Assembly: GCF_020181655.1 (NCBI RefSeq)
Contig: NZ_CP084032.1
Location: 2,418,001-2,482,000, forward strand
From: Pectobacterium colocasium
GTDB taxonomy: Bacteria; Pseudomonadota; Gammaproteobacteria; Enterobacterales; Enterobacteriaceae
Direction of reading: 5' to 3'
Length of the DNA stretch: 64,000 nucleotides
The position numbers were made by a program, and so were the translations under genes. Positions 53,330 through 63,576 of the stretch are shown here, one piece after another. How positions within the stretch are numbered: the first letter of the stretch is position 1; the number at the start of each line of letters is the position of its first letter. The notes under the pieces are model-generated. The model was given only the letters and a program-made list of their open reading frames with translations, searched no databases and was not told the origin of the DNA.

Positions 53330-54883
53330 TTATTGCGCAGGGGGTGGTGTAACTGGTTCTTCCTGCGCGCCAGGCTGTGATTCTTCACCTTCTTCCGTTG
53401 GGACGGAGAAATAAGGCGCGATGAAATCGGCCAGCGAAATTTTGTTGCCGTTGAAGTCAATTTGACCATCGGCATAGTGCAGCGAGCTGGTAATAGCGTT
53501 GTCTTTCGTGACGCTCAACTGGTTCTCCTGACCCATCTCGGCCATCATGGTAACCTGCTGTTTCGCCATGTCCTCCAGCTGTTTTTGCTCTTCCGCATTG
53601 GCCGTTTTGGGGGCGCTCAGAACCATTAATTCCGTCAGCATATCCAGCGGCAGATTGAGTTTGGCATCGAGTTTTTTGACCGACTGACGAATGATTTTTT
53701 CTTCATCCGAGAGGGTTGGCTCATTTGCTTTATCCGTGCTCTGCACGGGATCGGTTAAATCTAGCGCCAGCGTGAACGTGCCTTCACCCTTGCTGTTTTT
53801 CCAACTGATCGGGGAGATTTCAATGCTTGGATTACCTTTCAGCAGCTGCGGCAGGTATTGCAGAACAGACATGACAACTTCGTGCTGATACGTGTCGGGA
53901 TCCATGGCGGCCGGATCCTGTAACAGCTTCTGCACTTTTTCCTGATAGGCGGTGAGGAATTGCTTGGTGCCCGCGCCATCAAGCTGTGAGATAGACATGT
54001 TTATGTTACCCGAACCCAGATTGCGGTCACCGATGATTAACGAGCCCAGCGTCACAGCCATGTTGCCCGCCAGGTTTTTGTCATCTTCCGTTGCGCTACT
54101 TTTTAAAGAAAAATCGTTCAACGTAACGGGTTCGCCACCTTCTACGGTAAACGTCATCGCTTTAAGAGTCAGTGCGCCATCGCCTAAATCAAGATCGAAT
54201 TTGCCTTTTTGATTGGTTCCCTTAATGGAGAAATCGGTGATATCGACGTTCTCTGTCTGGCCCCAGGCATTTTTCCTTTCCATCTTCACGCTGCTGATGG
54301 TGGTGTCCAGCTTGCTGCTGCGCAGGTCATGCCCGATATCCACCAAGGCTTCCGCACCGCTGAAAGAGAATTTCTGTTCTGGCGACTGGTGGTCAATCGG
54401 TGCCAGCGTAACAAGTGATTGTGTATCACCGTTGTAAGCGACGCGAGTTTCCGCCGTAAAGAACGGTTTGTCTTTAGTCAGCTCAAACCAGGCTTTGACG
54501 GCTGGCGTGTTGGCTAACTCGGTATGGACAGAACCCATTGCCGGTAACAGGTTGAATTTCTTGAGCTGTGCCAGCGGGAAAGGCCCGTGAGACACCGTTT
54601 CATTGAAGACCAGTTCTTCGCCGGGAGCCAGGAACTGCGCGCCTTTTGCTGTGCCGTCTGTCTGTAAAACATAGGACAGCGTGCTGCTGAATACACCGCC
54701 CTGATAGTCGCGATAGACGACTTTCAATCCTGCGTTAGGGTAGGACTGCTTGAGTTTAGTATTCAGCGTATCGGTAAAACCATCAATCTGCTGAGCCAAC
54801 TGCTTGCCGGTGTACCAGGATGCGCCGGTCCAGACGGCACCCAGAGCAACAATAACGCCTACGGCGACTAACGACTTCTTCAT
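53330..54883 (-). CDS. ydgA: DUF945 protein YdgA
   Basis: Exported protein of unknown role, in E. coli reported as an inner-membrane or periplasmic oligomer. The 517 residues start with a membrane segment MKKSLVAVGVIVALGAVW followed by TGASWYTG, then a long extracytoplasmic beta-rich region, and end in a Glu/Pro/Gln-rich tail (EEGEESQPGAQEEPVTPPPA). It is a little longer than E. coli YdgA (about 502). The pairing with manA is conserved. Confidence 0.92.
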   Translation of the reverse strand: MKKSLVAVGVIVALGAVWTGASWYTGKQLAQQIDGFTDTLNTKLKQSYPNAGLKVVYRDYQGGVFSSTLSYVLQTDGTAKGAQFLAPGEELVFNETVSHGPFPLAQLKKFNLLPAMGSVHTELANTPAVKAWFELTKDKPFFTAETRVAYNGDTQSLVTLAPIDHQSPEQKFSFSGAEALVDIGHDLRSSKLDTTISSVKMERKNAWGQTENVDITDFSIKGTNQKGKFDLDLGDGALTLKAMTFTVEGGEPVTLNDFSLKSSATEDDKNLAGNMAVTLGSLIIGDRNLGSGNINMSISQLDGAGTKQFLTAYQEKVQKLLQDPAAMDPDTYQHEVVMSVLQYLPQLLKGNPSIEISPISWKNSKGEGTFTLALDLTDPVQSTDKANEPTLSDEEKIIRQSVKKLDAKLNLPLDMLTELMVLSAPKTANAEEQKQLEDMAKQQVTMMAEMGQENQLSVTKDNAITSSLHYADGQIDFNGNKISLADFIAPYFSVPTEEGEESQPGAQEEPVTPPPAQ

Positions 54884-55021
54884 TTTTATTCATCCTTTAG
54901 TAAAAAAATGCGCGTTTTCAACGCGAAACGCAGGTAACTATCAAGCAATTAACCACCACGTAATTCACTATCACCGCAATGTGAAACGCGATGTGCGGGT
55001 AGTGGCAGTGTGGGGAACAAG

Positions 55022-56194
55022 TTATCGGTTAAATACGCGAGCGAGACGCCCCTGTCCCTCAACCGTTATCGGTGACTCATTGGCGGAAATAAAGCAGGAT
55101 TCTCCCGGACGTAGCGAGAGCCGCTGCTCATTTTTTTGCAGGACGGCGTGGCCGTCAACGCAAAAGACAATCGCGGCACTGTCCTGATTGAGCGTTTGCG
55201 GGCTCTGGCTCAGTTCGTGCAGCGAAAAAGCAAAATCATCAACAGGGATCGGGAAACTGAGTTCATTACCCTGTCGACGTGGCGTTGTCAGCAAGTGGTT
55301 TGCGGGTTTGGCTTCAAACACGACATTATCCAGTAGCTCTGGAATATCAATGTATTTCGGCGTGAGCCCGGCCCGCAGTACGTTATCCGAATTCGCCATG
55401 ACTTCTAATGCCACACCTTTCAGATAAGCATGTGGCGTTTGCGCAAACAGGAACATGGCTTCGCCAGGCTGAAGCGTAATGACGTTCAGCAACAGCGGGG
55501 AGAACAATCCGCTGTCATCGGAATAGTATTGTGTAATCGCGCGGATGGTTGCCCAGGGCTCGTCATTCTGACTGTTTAGCGCGGCTTTCAGCACGCCGAT
55601 CGCCCGTGTTTTTTGCTCACCGTCCATACTCAACAGGTTGGCGAACAGCATGGCGAGATTCTTCGCATCAGGCTGTTGTAAAAACGCTGTGATTGACGGA
55701 TGTGCGTTGGCAACCGGCTCCAGCAGGCGCACAATTTCAGATAATTCTCGGAACCCGTTCATGGCCTGAAAAGGGGTTAATGCATAGACCAGTTCCGGTT
55801 TGTGATTGGCATCTTTGTAGTTTCTTTCGGCCGCATCTAGCGGGATGCCGGCGGCATTTTCTTTTGCAAAGCCTTGTTCTGCCGCTGTTTTACTGGGGTG
55901 AACCTGAATAGAAAGTGGCTGTTCCGCGCACAATACCTTAAACAAAAAGGGCAGTTCGCCGAAACGTTGCGCGGTGGTTGCGCCAAGATGCGTCGTTACG
56001 TCTTCGGCAATAACGTCCCGCAGATTACGAGTGTCGCCTTTTTCATCAATAATCGTCGAACTACTTTTAGGATGGGCGCCCATCCACAGTTCTGCCATAG
56101 GTAAATCGTTAGGATTATCAATGCTATATAGCTCGGTTAAGGCGTGTTTACTGCCCCAGGCATAGTGCTGGACGCAGTTGAGCATTTTTTGCAT
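55022..56194 (-). CDS. manA: Mannose-6-phosphate isomerase
   Basis: Zinc enzyme interconverting mannose 6-phosphate and fructose 6-phosphate. The 390 residues (E. coli 391) have the metal ligands Q97 and H99 (SIQVHPSK), E134 (HKPELVYAL) and H254 (QTPHAYLKG). It starts MQKMLNCVQHYAWGS. Divergent from fumC across 239 bases, upstream of ydgA. E. coli's fumA between manA and fumC is absent. Confidence 0.97.
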   Translation of the reverse strand: MQKMLNCVQHYAWGSKHALTELYSIDNPNDLPMAELWMGAHPKSSSTIIDEKGDTRNLRDVIAEDVTTHLGATTAQRFGELPFLFKVLCAEQPLSIQVHPSKTAAEQGFAKENAAGIPLDAAERNYKDANHKPELVYALTPFQAMNGFRELSEIVRLLEPVANAHPSITAFLQQPDAKNLAMLFANLLSMDGEQKTRAIGVLKAALNSQNDEPWATIRAITQYYSDDSGLFSPLLLNVITLQPGEAMFLFAQTPHAYLKGVALEVMANSDNVLRAGLTPKYIDIPELLDNVVFEAKPANHLLTTPRRQGNELSFPIPVDDFAFSLHELSQSPQTLNQDSAAIVFCVDGHAVLQKNEQRLSLRPGESCFISANESPITVEGQGRLARVFNR

Positions 56195-56433
56195 GTCGGC
56201 TTCCTGCTATTACATTAATTGTTAATTTCTGTGATGCTAGCTGTTAATTACTTGAGTGATTATGAATACACTGCATCTTCTTCGCTTCATGGTAATGTTT
56301 TATGTAGCGCGATACCAGACAGTGTTAGTCGACCCGTACGTGTTATCAGGCCAGTGGGTGTTATCAGAATAGGCCCAGCGATGTGATTCAATGTCTTCTA
56401 CTAGTTAAATGTGTTTTTTAAGGAGGAAAGGTA

Positions 56434-57831
56434 ATGAGCACGACGCGTAGTGAAAAAGACTCAATGGGACCGATTGACGTTCCTGCTGAACGTTTATGGG
56501 GCGCACAAACGCAGCGCTCGCTGGAACACTTCCGTATTTCTGAAGAGAAAATGCCACGTGCGCTGATTTATGCGCTGGCGCAAACCAAGCGTGCGGCGGC
56601 CCGCGTCAACATGGATCTCTCGCTTCTGCCCGCCGATCGGGGAAATGCGATTATTCAGGCAGCTGACGAAGTGTTAGCAGGCCAGCATGCTGGGGAATTC
56701 CCGTTAGCGATCTGGCAAACAGGATCGGGCACGCAAAGCAATATGAATATGAACGAAGTGTTGGCGAACCGCGCCAGTGAGCTGCTGGGGGGAGAGCGGG
56801 GCAACAATCGGCTGGTGCACCCCAATGATGATGTCAATAAAAGCCAGAGTTCTAACGACGTCTTCCCTACGGCGATGCATGTCGCGGCCGTGGTTGCGAT
56901 CAACGAACATCTGATTCCTGAATTGAAGGCGCTACACGCCACGCTGGCGTCGAAGGCTGAGCAGTTTAAGGACATCGTCAAGATTGGCCGTACGCATTTA
57001 CAGGACGCGACGCCGCTGACGCTGGGACAGGAAATCTCTGGCTGGGCCGCGATGTTACAGCATAACCTGAAGCATATCGAAAACAGCGTCCCGCACATTT
57101 GCGAGCTGGCGCTGGGCGGCACCGCAGTTGGTACGGGACTCAACACGCATCCTGAATATGCGGTGCGTGTGGCGGCGGAATTGGCGAAACTCACCGGTCA
57201 GCCGTTTGTGACTTCACCGAATAAATTCGAAGCGCTGGGGACCTGTGATGCACTGGTCCACGGGCACGGTGCCTTGAAAGGGTTGGCCGCATCGTTAATG
57301 AAAATTGCCAATGATGTACGTTGGCTGGCCTCTGGCCCGCGCTGTGGTATCGGCGAATTGAGTATTCCTGAAAACGAACCGGGCAGCTCCATCATGCCGG
57401 GCAAGGTCAACCCGACACAGTGTGAAGCGCTGACGATGCTGTGTTGTCAGGTGATGGGCAATGATGTTGCCGTGAATATCGGCGGGGCGTCGGGCAATTT
57501 TGAACTGAACGTGTATCGCCCGATGGTGATTCATAACTTCCTGCAATCGATTCGCCTGCTTGCTGATGGCATGAAGAGCTTCGATGAGCACTGTGCGGTG
57601 GGGATCGAACCGAATCGCGATCGTATCAATCAGTTACTGAATGAATCGCTGATGCTGGTGACGGCGCTGAATACGCACATTGGTTATGACAAAGCGGCAG
57701 AAATTGCCAAAAAAGCGCACAAAGAAGGGCTGACCTTGAAGGCCGCTGCGCTCAAACTGAACTACCTGACGGAAACGCAGTTTGATGAATGGGTTCGTCC
57801 GGAAGAGATGGTCGGTAGCCTGAAAAAGTAA
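56434..57831 (+). CDS. fumC: Class II fumarate hydratase
   Basis: Iron-free, oxidation-resistant fumarase of the TCA cycle. The 465 residues (E. coli 467) include H188 in [12 protein letters not shown]318 in [11 protein letters not shown] and the GSGTQSNMN loop (about 97-105). A strong AAGGAGGAAAGG site precedes the ATG. In E. coli it is SoxRS-induced; no soxbox was identified in the 239-base gap. It is convergent with tus. Confidence 0.98.
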   Translation: MSTTRSEKDSMGPIDVPAERLWGAQTQRSLEHFRISEEKMPRALIYALAQTKRAAARVNMDLSLLPADRGNAIIQAADEVLAGQHAGEFPLAIWQTGSGTQSNMNMNEVLANRASELLGGERGNNRLVHPNDDVNKSQSSNDVFPTAMHVAAVVAINEHLIPELKALHATLASKAEQFKDIVKIGRTHLQDATPLTLGQEISGWAAMLQHNLKHIENSVPHICELALGGTAVGTGLNTHPEYAVRVAAELAKLTGQPFVTSPNKFEALGTCDALVHGHGALKGLAASLMKIANDVRWLASGPRCGIGELSIPENEPGSSIMPGKVNPTQCEALTMLCCQVMGNDVAVNIGGASGNFELNVYRPMVIHNFLQSIRLLADGMKSFDEHCAVGIEPNRDRINQLLNESLMLVTALNTHIGYDKAAEIAKKAHKEGLTLKAAALKLNYLTETQFDEWVRPEEMVGSLKK

Positions 57832-57859
57832 TGGCGTGGTAATGAGCGCGTTATCCCGC

Positions 57860-57890
57860 AGCCTGCTGGTGTTGATCAGCAGGCTTTTTT
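57860..57890 (+). terminator. Intrinsic terminator of fumC
   Basis: AGCCTGCTG and CAGCAGGCT with an 8-base loop and six T. It ends exactly at the tus stop codon, so the convergent genes abut. Confidence 0.88.
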
Positions 57891-58828
57891 CATTCTGGAG
57901 CATCGGTATACAGGTGCAAACGCGGTATCAGCAGGCGAAGTTCGGCCGCTTTCGGTTTGTGTTTGTGCTTGATGTTATTGGCATCATAAGGATTCAGTTC
58001 GCCGATAATGGGCACGTCACCGCCTGACTCCTGCTGGCAAAGCACAAGCAGAGGGGACGGACAGGGATGCTGAACCTGTTTCTGCTGTTCGGGATACCAC
58101 ACGCGTGCGATGGGCTGCACTTTGACCGGACGTTTGATTTTCAAAACCGAGTTTTCCGGCAGCAACAAGACAGCGTCAATTTCTTCTTCGATATGCTCAA
58201 TCCACTGCGTTTTGGTATACGGCGCCGTGTGTTTTGCTGCATTCCGACTTTTGGTTAGCTGTTCCAGCAGTTGTCCGCGCGTCATATTTTTTATGACATG
58301 CTTATTCGCCCAGCCAAAGCGGACTGACGCTGGGTTCGTTATGAGCGTTAACGACCGGTAAGCGCTAAGCGTGATCAACCCTTTCAAATGCGTGTGGACG
58401 AACTCAAAGCGCTGTTCCGGCTCCAACCCAGATTCGACGGTGATAATCTGCTCCAGTTCTTTTTTTAATGTATTAATTTCCGCGATAAGCGATTGTGCCC
58501 GCTGATATTGTGCGGCGTTTACGCCAAAACAGAGTGCGCCTGGTAAGCGAATCGCACTTTTACTGCTGAGTGTTTCTGGATAGTGGTGAATAAACAGACG
58601 CTGAAAATGCGCCAACCCTTTATCGCGTGCCTCCTGCCCGACGTACTGTGTTACCGCGATATGCTCGATCGGATCATGCTCCGCGCCTTTTTCCACCGGG
58701 GGAAGGGAATAGACGCGGCCTGCCAGCAACCGATACTCGGCAAACTGTTGTTGCATCAGGGCAAGTTTCTTCTCTAGCATCTGAAAATTGTGGTTCATGC
58801 GATCGATTAGCGTGTAGCGATTCATCAT
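57890..58828 (-). CDS. tus: Replication terminus-site binding protein Tus
   Basis: Monomeric DNA-binding protein that arrests replication forks at Ter sites in one orientation. The 312 residues (E. coli 309) share long blocks with E. coli (GWANKHVIKNM; KIKRPVKVQPIARVWY; LIPRLHLY). The lock-pocket residues are conserved with offset one: I80, F141, H145, G150, L151. The start is ATG 58828 or 58825. A Ter site lies just upstream, so autorepression is expected. It is convergent with fumC, as in E. coli. Confidence 0.95.
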   Translation of the reverse strand: MMNRYTLIDRMNHNFQMLEKKLALMQQQFAEYRLLAGRVYSLPPVEKGAEHDPIEHIAVTQYVGQEARDKGLAHFQRLFIHHYPETLSSKSAIRLPGALCFGVNAAQYQRAQSLIAEINTLKKELEQIITVESGLEPEQRFEFVHTHLKGLITLSAYRSLTLITNPASVRFGWANKHVIKNMTRGQLLEQLTKSRNAAKHTAPYTKTQWIEHIEEEIDAVLLLPENSVLKIKRPVKVQPIARVWYPEQQKQVQHPCPSPLLVLCQQESGGDVPIIGELNPYDANNIKHKHKPKAAELRLLIPRLHLYTDAPE

Positions 58829-58835
58829 TTACATC

Positions 58836-58857
58836 TTTTTAGTTACAACATACTTAT
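58836..58857 (-). other. Replication fork Ter site (tus-proximal, TerB-like)
   Basis: On the minus strand the 17-base core AGTATGTTGTAACTAAA (58838-58854) matches the E. coli TerB core exactly. It lies 8-29 bases upstream of the tus ATG, the same place as TerB in E. coli, where Tus binding represses tus. By known polarity, the AGTATG end is the non-permissive face, so a fork moving leftward (to lower coordinates) should be arrested and a rightward one should pass. Confidence 0.93.
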
Positions 58858-58996
58858 AGTTATACTCATAAACACACACTTCAGCAATCATGGATATCAT
58901 CGGTTTTAACAGGGCTGGTGGGGGAAAGACAAGTGAAGTGGGTAGGAGCAGCCCGGAGTTTACCTGAATGCAGGTAAACTCCGGTAAGAAAGGGGT

Positions 58997-60265
58997 TTAA
59001 AGACGTTTTTTAAGTATCAGACTCACTCCCAGCGCGAGCAGTAAGAGTGCGCTCAAAAAGACGGTGATACCCGTCCACCCAAATGAATGCCAGAAGAATC
59101 CCCCCAGCGTGCCAGCCAGGCTTGACCCCAGATAATAAGAGAAGAGATACATTGACGATGCCTGACCTTTCGCACGCCGTGCCCGTTGACCAATCCAACT
59201 GCTGGCTACCGAGTGCGCCGCGAAGAAGCCTGCGGTAAAGAGCATCATACCACCAAAGATAGCGAAAACCGGTGTCAGCGCCGTTATCCCCAGTCCTGTC
59301 AGCATCAGGAGGATAGAAATGCTGAGTACGGGGCCGCGTCCGTAGCGAGCCGTTAATGCTCCGGCTTTTGGCGAGCTGTAACTTCCGGTGAGATAAACCA
59401 CGGAAAGTAAGCCCACTACCGCCTGACTGAGTAAATACGGTGGGGCTAACAGCCGATACCCAATGTAATTAAACAGGGTAACGAACGCCCCCATCAGTAA
59501 AAATCCCTGAAGGAACAGCAGTGGCAAACCCGCATCACGCCAGTGCAGTTCGCTATTCAGCAACAGCGTTTTCGGCCGTAACGAGCCGGGGCGGAAATGG
59601 CGTGATTCGGGCAGAATACGCCAGAAAGTTATCGCCGCAATGAGCGCCAGTACGCCGATCGTGCCGATGGCAACCCGCCACGGGAAGTAGTCCGTCAAGA
59701 CGCCACTGACCAAGCGGCCACTCATGCCACCAATCGAGTTACCGCTGATATATAACCCCATCGAGAACGCCAGCACGCTTGGATGAATTTCTTCACTCAG
59801 GTAACTCATGGCGACCGCTGCGACACCGCTTAGCGACAAGCCAATCATCGCCCGCATGATCAATATGCCATTCCAACTGGTCATAAATGCGCAGATTACG
59901 GTACAGAGCGCAGCCAGCATTAAGGACACGACCATGACATTCTTACGACCGATGGTGTCGGAGAGCGGGCCGGTGAACAGTAGACCAAACGCCAGCATCA
60001 CGGTTGATACGGAAAGCGACAAACTACTGGTAGCCGGCGAGATACCGAAATCCTGAGACAGTACCGGCAGCAGTGGCTGAACACAATACAGCAGGGCAAA
60101 CGTCGCTAATCCGGCAGAAAACAGCGCCAGCGTGACACGGATAAATTGTGGTGTACCACGAGCAATATAAGGGGTTTTGCCCGACACTTTCAGGGCAATA
60201 TCATCTGCATCGTCGGCCGCAGAAAGAGGCCAGTCGTTTGGTGCAGAGGATGGCAGGTTACTCAC
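58997..60265 (-). CDS. ynfM: MFS transporter YnfM-like
   Basis: 12-helix major facilitator of drug-H+ antiporter type, 422 residues; the substrate is unknown. An N-terminal cytoplasmic stretch MSNLPSSAPNDWPLSAADDADDI is followed by helices; loop 2-3 holds TGPLSDTIGRKNVM, the MFS motif A. The conserved position with ynfL divergent from it supports the name. The start is the ATG at 60265; no strong ribosome site was confirmed. Confidence 0.88.
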   Translation of the reverse strand: MSNLPSSAPNDWPLSAADDADDIALKVSGKTPYIARGTPQFIRVTLALFSAGLATFALLYCVQPLLPVLSQDFGISPATSSLSLSVSTVMLAFGLLFTGPLSDTIGRKNVMVVSLMLAALCTVICAFMTSWNGILIMRAMIGLSLSGVAAVAMSYLSEEIHPSVLAFSMGLYISGNSIGGMSGRLVSGVLTDYFPWRVAIGTIGVLALIAAITFWRILPESRHFRPGSLRPKTLLLNSELHWRDAGLPLLFLQGFLLMGAFVTLFNYIGYRLLAPPYLLSQAVVGLLSVVYLTGSYSSPKAGALTARYGRGPVLSISILLMLTGLGITALTPVFAIFGGMMLFTAGFFAAHSVASSWIGQRARRAKGQASSMYLFSYYLGSSLAGTLGGFFWHSFGWTGITVFLSALLLLALGVSLILKKRL

Positions 60266-60379
60266 AATAATTCCTTACCAGAAAAGGCAAATCAGGCGTA
60301 AAACAACTGTAGGACGATCATAGAAGAGTGATATTATTTTGTATAATATATTAATAATCATGATTGATATGTTTAAAAT

Positions 60380-61276
60380 ATGAATATTGAACTCCGCCAC
60401 CTTCGTTATTTTATTGCGGTCGCCGAAGAGTTGCATTTTGGCCGAGCCGCAGAAAGATTACGCATTTCACAGCCGCCGCTGAGCCAACAAATTCAAATAC
60501 TGGAAGAGCAGGTGGGGGCGAAACTGCTGGCGCGCAACAACCGTAATGTCCAGCTCACTCCTGCGGGCGAGATGTTCCTGAAAGAAGCCTGGTCAATTAT
60601 CAGCCAGGTCGATCAGGCGGCGGAGCGAGCTTCTCGTATTCAACGTGGCGAAATTGGGGAATTAACGATCGGCTTTACGTCATCTGCGCCGTTTATCAAA
60701 AAGATCTCCAGTAGCCTGCTGCGTTTTCGTCAAACCTACCCGGAAGTGCATATTCAGATGATGGAGCTCAACACCAAACAGCAAATTGAACCACTGCTGA
60801 ACGGTAAGCTTGATATCGGCATTATGCGCAATAACCCGTTGCCGGAGGCACTGGATCACCAGTTGCTATTACGTGAGCCGCTGATTGCCGTCGTACAGGA
60901 GTCCCATCCCTTAGCGCAGCAGGACGCAGGGCGAGCAATCAACATCACACAACTGGCGAATGAACCGTTCGTTTTCTTCTCCCGTGCGGTTGGCACCGCG
61001 CTGTATGACGATACACTGACACTGCTGAAACGCTATGGCATCAGCCCCTACATTACGCAAGAAGTGGGTGAGGCGATGACCATCGTCGGGCTGGTGTCGG
61101 CGGGGTTAGGTGTGTCCATTTTACCGGCGTCATTTTTGCGTATTCGGGTCGATGGCGTGAAATATTTGCTGCTGGAAGAAGAGGACGCCACAACGGAAGT
61201 CTGGCTGGTCACCGCGCGACATCATCCGCAAAGTGCGGCAGCTAAAATGCTAATGTCGCTGATGCTGGGTGGATAA
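60380..61276 (+). CDS. ynfL: LysR-family regulator YnfL-like
   Basis: LysR-type transcriptional regulator of 298 residues. The N-terminal winged helix is MNIELRHLRYFIAVAEELHF with the recognition helix RISQPPLSQQIQILEEQVG (about 26-44), then a typical effector domain. It is divergent from the MFS gene across 114 bases, so it likely regulates that gene, as such pairs usually do. The target and inducer are unknown. Confidence 0.88.
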   Translation: MNIELRHLRYFIAVAEELHFGRAAERLRISQPPLSQQIQILEEQVGAKLLARNNRNVQLTPAGEMFLKEAWSIISQVDQAAERASRIQRGEIGELTIGFTSSAPFIKKISSSLLRFRQTYPEVHIQMMELNTKQQIEPLLNGKLDIGIMRNNPLPEALDHQLLLREPLIAVVQESHPLAQQDAGRAINITQLANEPFVFFSRAVGTALYDDTLTLLKRYGISPYITQEVGEAMTIVGLVSAGLGVSILPASFLRIRVDGVKYLLLEEEDATTEVWLVTARHHPQSAAAKMLMSLMLGG

Positions 61277-61457
61277 TCGTTAAAATATGCGCGCTAAATC
61301 ACATAACGAATCAAATATTTGACGAGTTTAGTGAAAAGCCCCACCATACCCGCAGTTTTTTTATTTTGCAGCGTGAAAAATAGTTATGCCGCAATAATAA
61401 AGATAAATTTTTCAACAGCAGTGCCAGATATAATACGAATGCGTAGGAGCCAGGTTT

Positions 61458-62675
61458 GTGATTGCCGACGGTCAACCAGGACACATCGATCAAATCAAAC
61501 AAGTGAATGCCGGAGCGGTGTATCGGCTGATCGATAAGTACGGCCCGATATCACGTATCGAACTGTCAAAACGCGCTCAGCTCGCCCCCGCCAGTATTAC
61601 CAAAATTGTCCGTGAACTACTGGAAGCGCATCTGGTGCAGGAAACCGAATACCAGGATGTAGGCAGCAGAGGGCGCCCTGCGATCGGCCTGATTCTGGAT
61701 ACCGAAGCCTGGCACTATCTTTCCGCCCGCATCAGCCACAATAGCATTTCATTGGCGCTGCGCGATCTCAGCAGCAAGCTGGTTGTGGAAGAGGATATCC
61801 TGCTTCCCGCAGAGGCGCCGCAGCCGCTGCTTGACCGTATTCTGAATGAAATCGACCAGTTCTTTATTCGTCACCAGAAACGGCTGGAGCGATTAACTGC
61901 AATCGCGATTACCGCGCCGGGCATGATTGACGCCACTAAAGGCGTTATTCATCGGATGCCGTTCTATGACGTTGAGGAAATGGCGATTGGCCCGGCGCTG
62001 GAACAGCGTACGGGGCTACCGGTGTATTTGCAGCACGATATCTGCGCCTGGACGATGGCCGAAGCGTTATACGGCGCGGCGCGCGATTGCCAAAATGTGA
62101 TTCAGGTGGTGATCGACCATAACGTTGGCGCGGGTGTGATTACAGGCGGACGCATCTTGCACGCAGGAAGCCGAAATCTGGTTGAAATCGGACACACGCA
62201 GGTCGATCCTTATGGCAAGCGTTGTTATTGCGGCAACCATGGCTGCCTGGAAACGGTCGCCAGTACGGAGAATATGCTGGAACTCGCGCAGCAGCGCATG
62301 AATACGTCAATGAGTTCACTTCTACATGGTTCGCCGCTTAGCGTTGAGAACCTGTGTGACGCCGCGCTCAGGGGCGATCAGTTAGCCAAAGATATCATTA
62401 ACGATGTCGGGAATAACGTAGGCCGAATCGTCGCCATCATGGTGAATCTCTTCAACCCCGATAAAATTCTGGTGGGTTCCCCCCTGAATAAAGCAGCCAG
62501 CATTTTGCACCCTGCCATTTTAGGCTGTATTCAACAGCAGTCATTCCCTCCCTATAGCCACAACATCCAGGTGGAAGCGACCCAGTTCTACAATCAGGGT
62601 ACGATGCCCGGTGCTGCACTGGTAAAAGACGCGCTCTATAACGGATCGCTGCTGGTTAAACTGCTGCAGGGGTAA
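61458..62675 (+). CDS. mlc: Glucose-responsive repressor Mlc (DgsA)
   Basis: ROK-family repressor of pts, manXYZ and other sugar genes, sequestered by dephosphorylated EIICB-Glc. The 405 residues have an N-terminal HTH (about 30-60, SRIELSKRAQLAPASITKIV), the ROK domain, and structural zinc ligands H246, C256, C258 and C263 in HTQVDPYGKRCYCGNHGC. It starts with GTG (61458) after AGGAGC, supported by the QPGHIDQIKQ alignment to E. coli Mlc. A good match along its length. Confidence 0.96.
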   Translation: MIADGQPGHIDQIKQVNAGAVYRLIDKYGPISRIELSKRAQLAPASITKIVRELLEAHLVQETEYQDVGSRGRPAIGLILDTEAWHYLSARISHNSISLALRDLSSKLVVEEDILLPAEAPQPLLDRILNEIDQFFIRHQKRLERLTAIAITAPGMIDATKGVIHRMPFYDVEEMAIGPALEQRTGLPVYLQHDICAWTMAEALYGAARDCQNVIQVVIDHNVGAGVITGGRILHAGSRNLVEIGHTQVDPYGKRCYCGNHGCLETVASTENMLELAQQRMNTSMSSLLHGSPLSVENLCDAALRGDQLAKDIINDVGNNVGRIVAIMVNLFNPDKILVGSPLNKAASILHPAILGCIQQQSFPPYSHNIQVEATQFYNQGTMPGAALVKDALYNGSLLVKLLQG

Positions 62676-62808
62676 CCATAAAGGCGTAGACCAACAAAAC
62701 ATTGCGCTAACGCAAACCGCCGGAATGAGGCATAGCCTAGACTTTCACGCTTGGAAAGCATTTTAGCTGTGCTTGTTTTTTGGTATTCAGGTGGTCTGGA
62801 GTTATCCC

Positions 62809-63474
62809 ATGTTGAAACGTATTTTTGTCACTGGTACTGATACCGCCGTTGGCAAAACGGTGGTATCCAAGGCGCTACTGCAAAAACTGGCGCTGGCAGG
62901 CAAATCGGTCGCGGGCTATAAACCGATAGCGAAAGGGTGCGAAGAGACAGAAGCGGGCCTGCGAAATAAAGATGCACTGCTGCTACAAGCGGCCTCCACG
63001 CTGGAATTGCCCTATAACATGGTGAACCCCATCGCACTGCGAGAGGATGAAATCAGCGCCAGTGAAGGAACGATGGATTACTGCATGATGACGCAGGGTT
63101 TGCGCCACATGGGCGAGGCGGTCGATGTCGTGGTCGTTGAGGGCACGGGCGGATGGCGGACGGTCATGAACGATCTACGCCCCTATTCCGAGTGGGTAGT
63201 ACAGGAACAACTGCCCGTTGTGTTGGTTGTCGGTATTAAGCTGGGCTGTATCAGCCATGCACTGCTGACGGCGCAGGCGATCATTAACGATGGTTTACCG
63301 CTGGTCGGCTGGGTCGCTAACCGTATTAATCCCGGACTGGCGAATTACGCTGAAATCCTTCATGTCCTGCGGAAAAAGATTCCGGCACCACAGCTGGGCG
63401 AATTACCTTACTTGCCCCGTGCCGAACAGCGGGATCTCTCGTCTTATATCGATCTTTCTGCCATCAGCGACTAA
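62809..63474 (+). CDS. bioD2: Dethiobiotin synthase paralog BioD2 (YnfK)
   Basis: ATP-dependent carboxylase-type enzyme making dethiobiotin from DAPA, the second paralog to bioD. The 221 residues have the P-loop GTDTAVGKT (about 10-18), the metal/ATP loop PIAKGCEETEAGLRNKDA, and VEGTGGW (about 106-112). The ATG at 62809 has a GGAG site; a 12-codon upstream extension is not supported. It follows mlc in the same direction, as in E. coli ynfK-mlc. Confidence 0.93.
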   Translation: MLKRIFVTGTDTAVGKTVVSKALLQKLALAGKSVAGYKPIAKGCEETEAGLRNKDALLLQAASTLELPYNMVNPIALREDEISASEGTMDYCMMTQGLRHMGEAVDVVVVEGTGGWRTVMNDLRPYSEWVVQEQLPVVLVVGIKLGCISHALLTAQAIINDGLPLVGWVANRINPGLANYAEILHVLRKKIPAPQLGELPYLPRAEQRDLSSYIDLSAISD

Positions 63475-63489
63475 TTCCTGTCGTCTTCA

Positions 63490-63511
63490 ATTCCCGCTTC
63501 TCTGCGGGAAT
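63490..63511 (+). terminator. Weak intrinsic terminator after bioD2
   Basis: ATTCCCGC and GCGGGAAT arms with a TTCTCT loop, followed by ACATTTTCTCC. The T-run is interrupted. Confidence 0.6.
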
Positions 63512-63576
63512 ACATTTTCTCCGTCACGCCACCTGTTATACTCACTGACAGTTTTTCTTCTTATCCTGAAAATATA

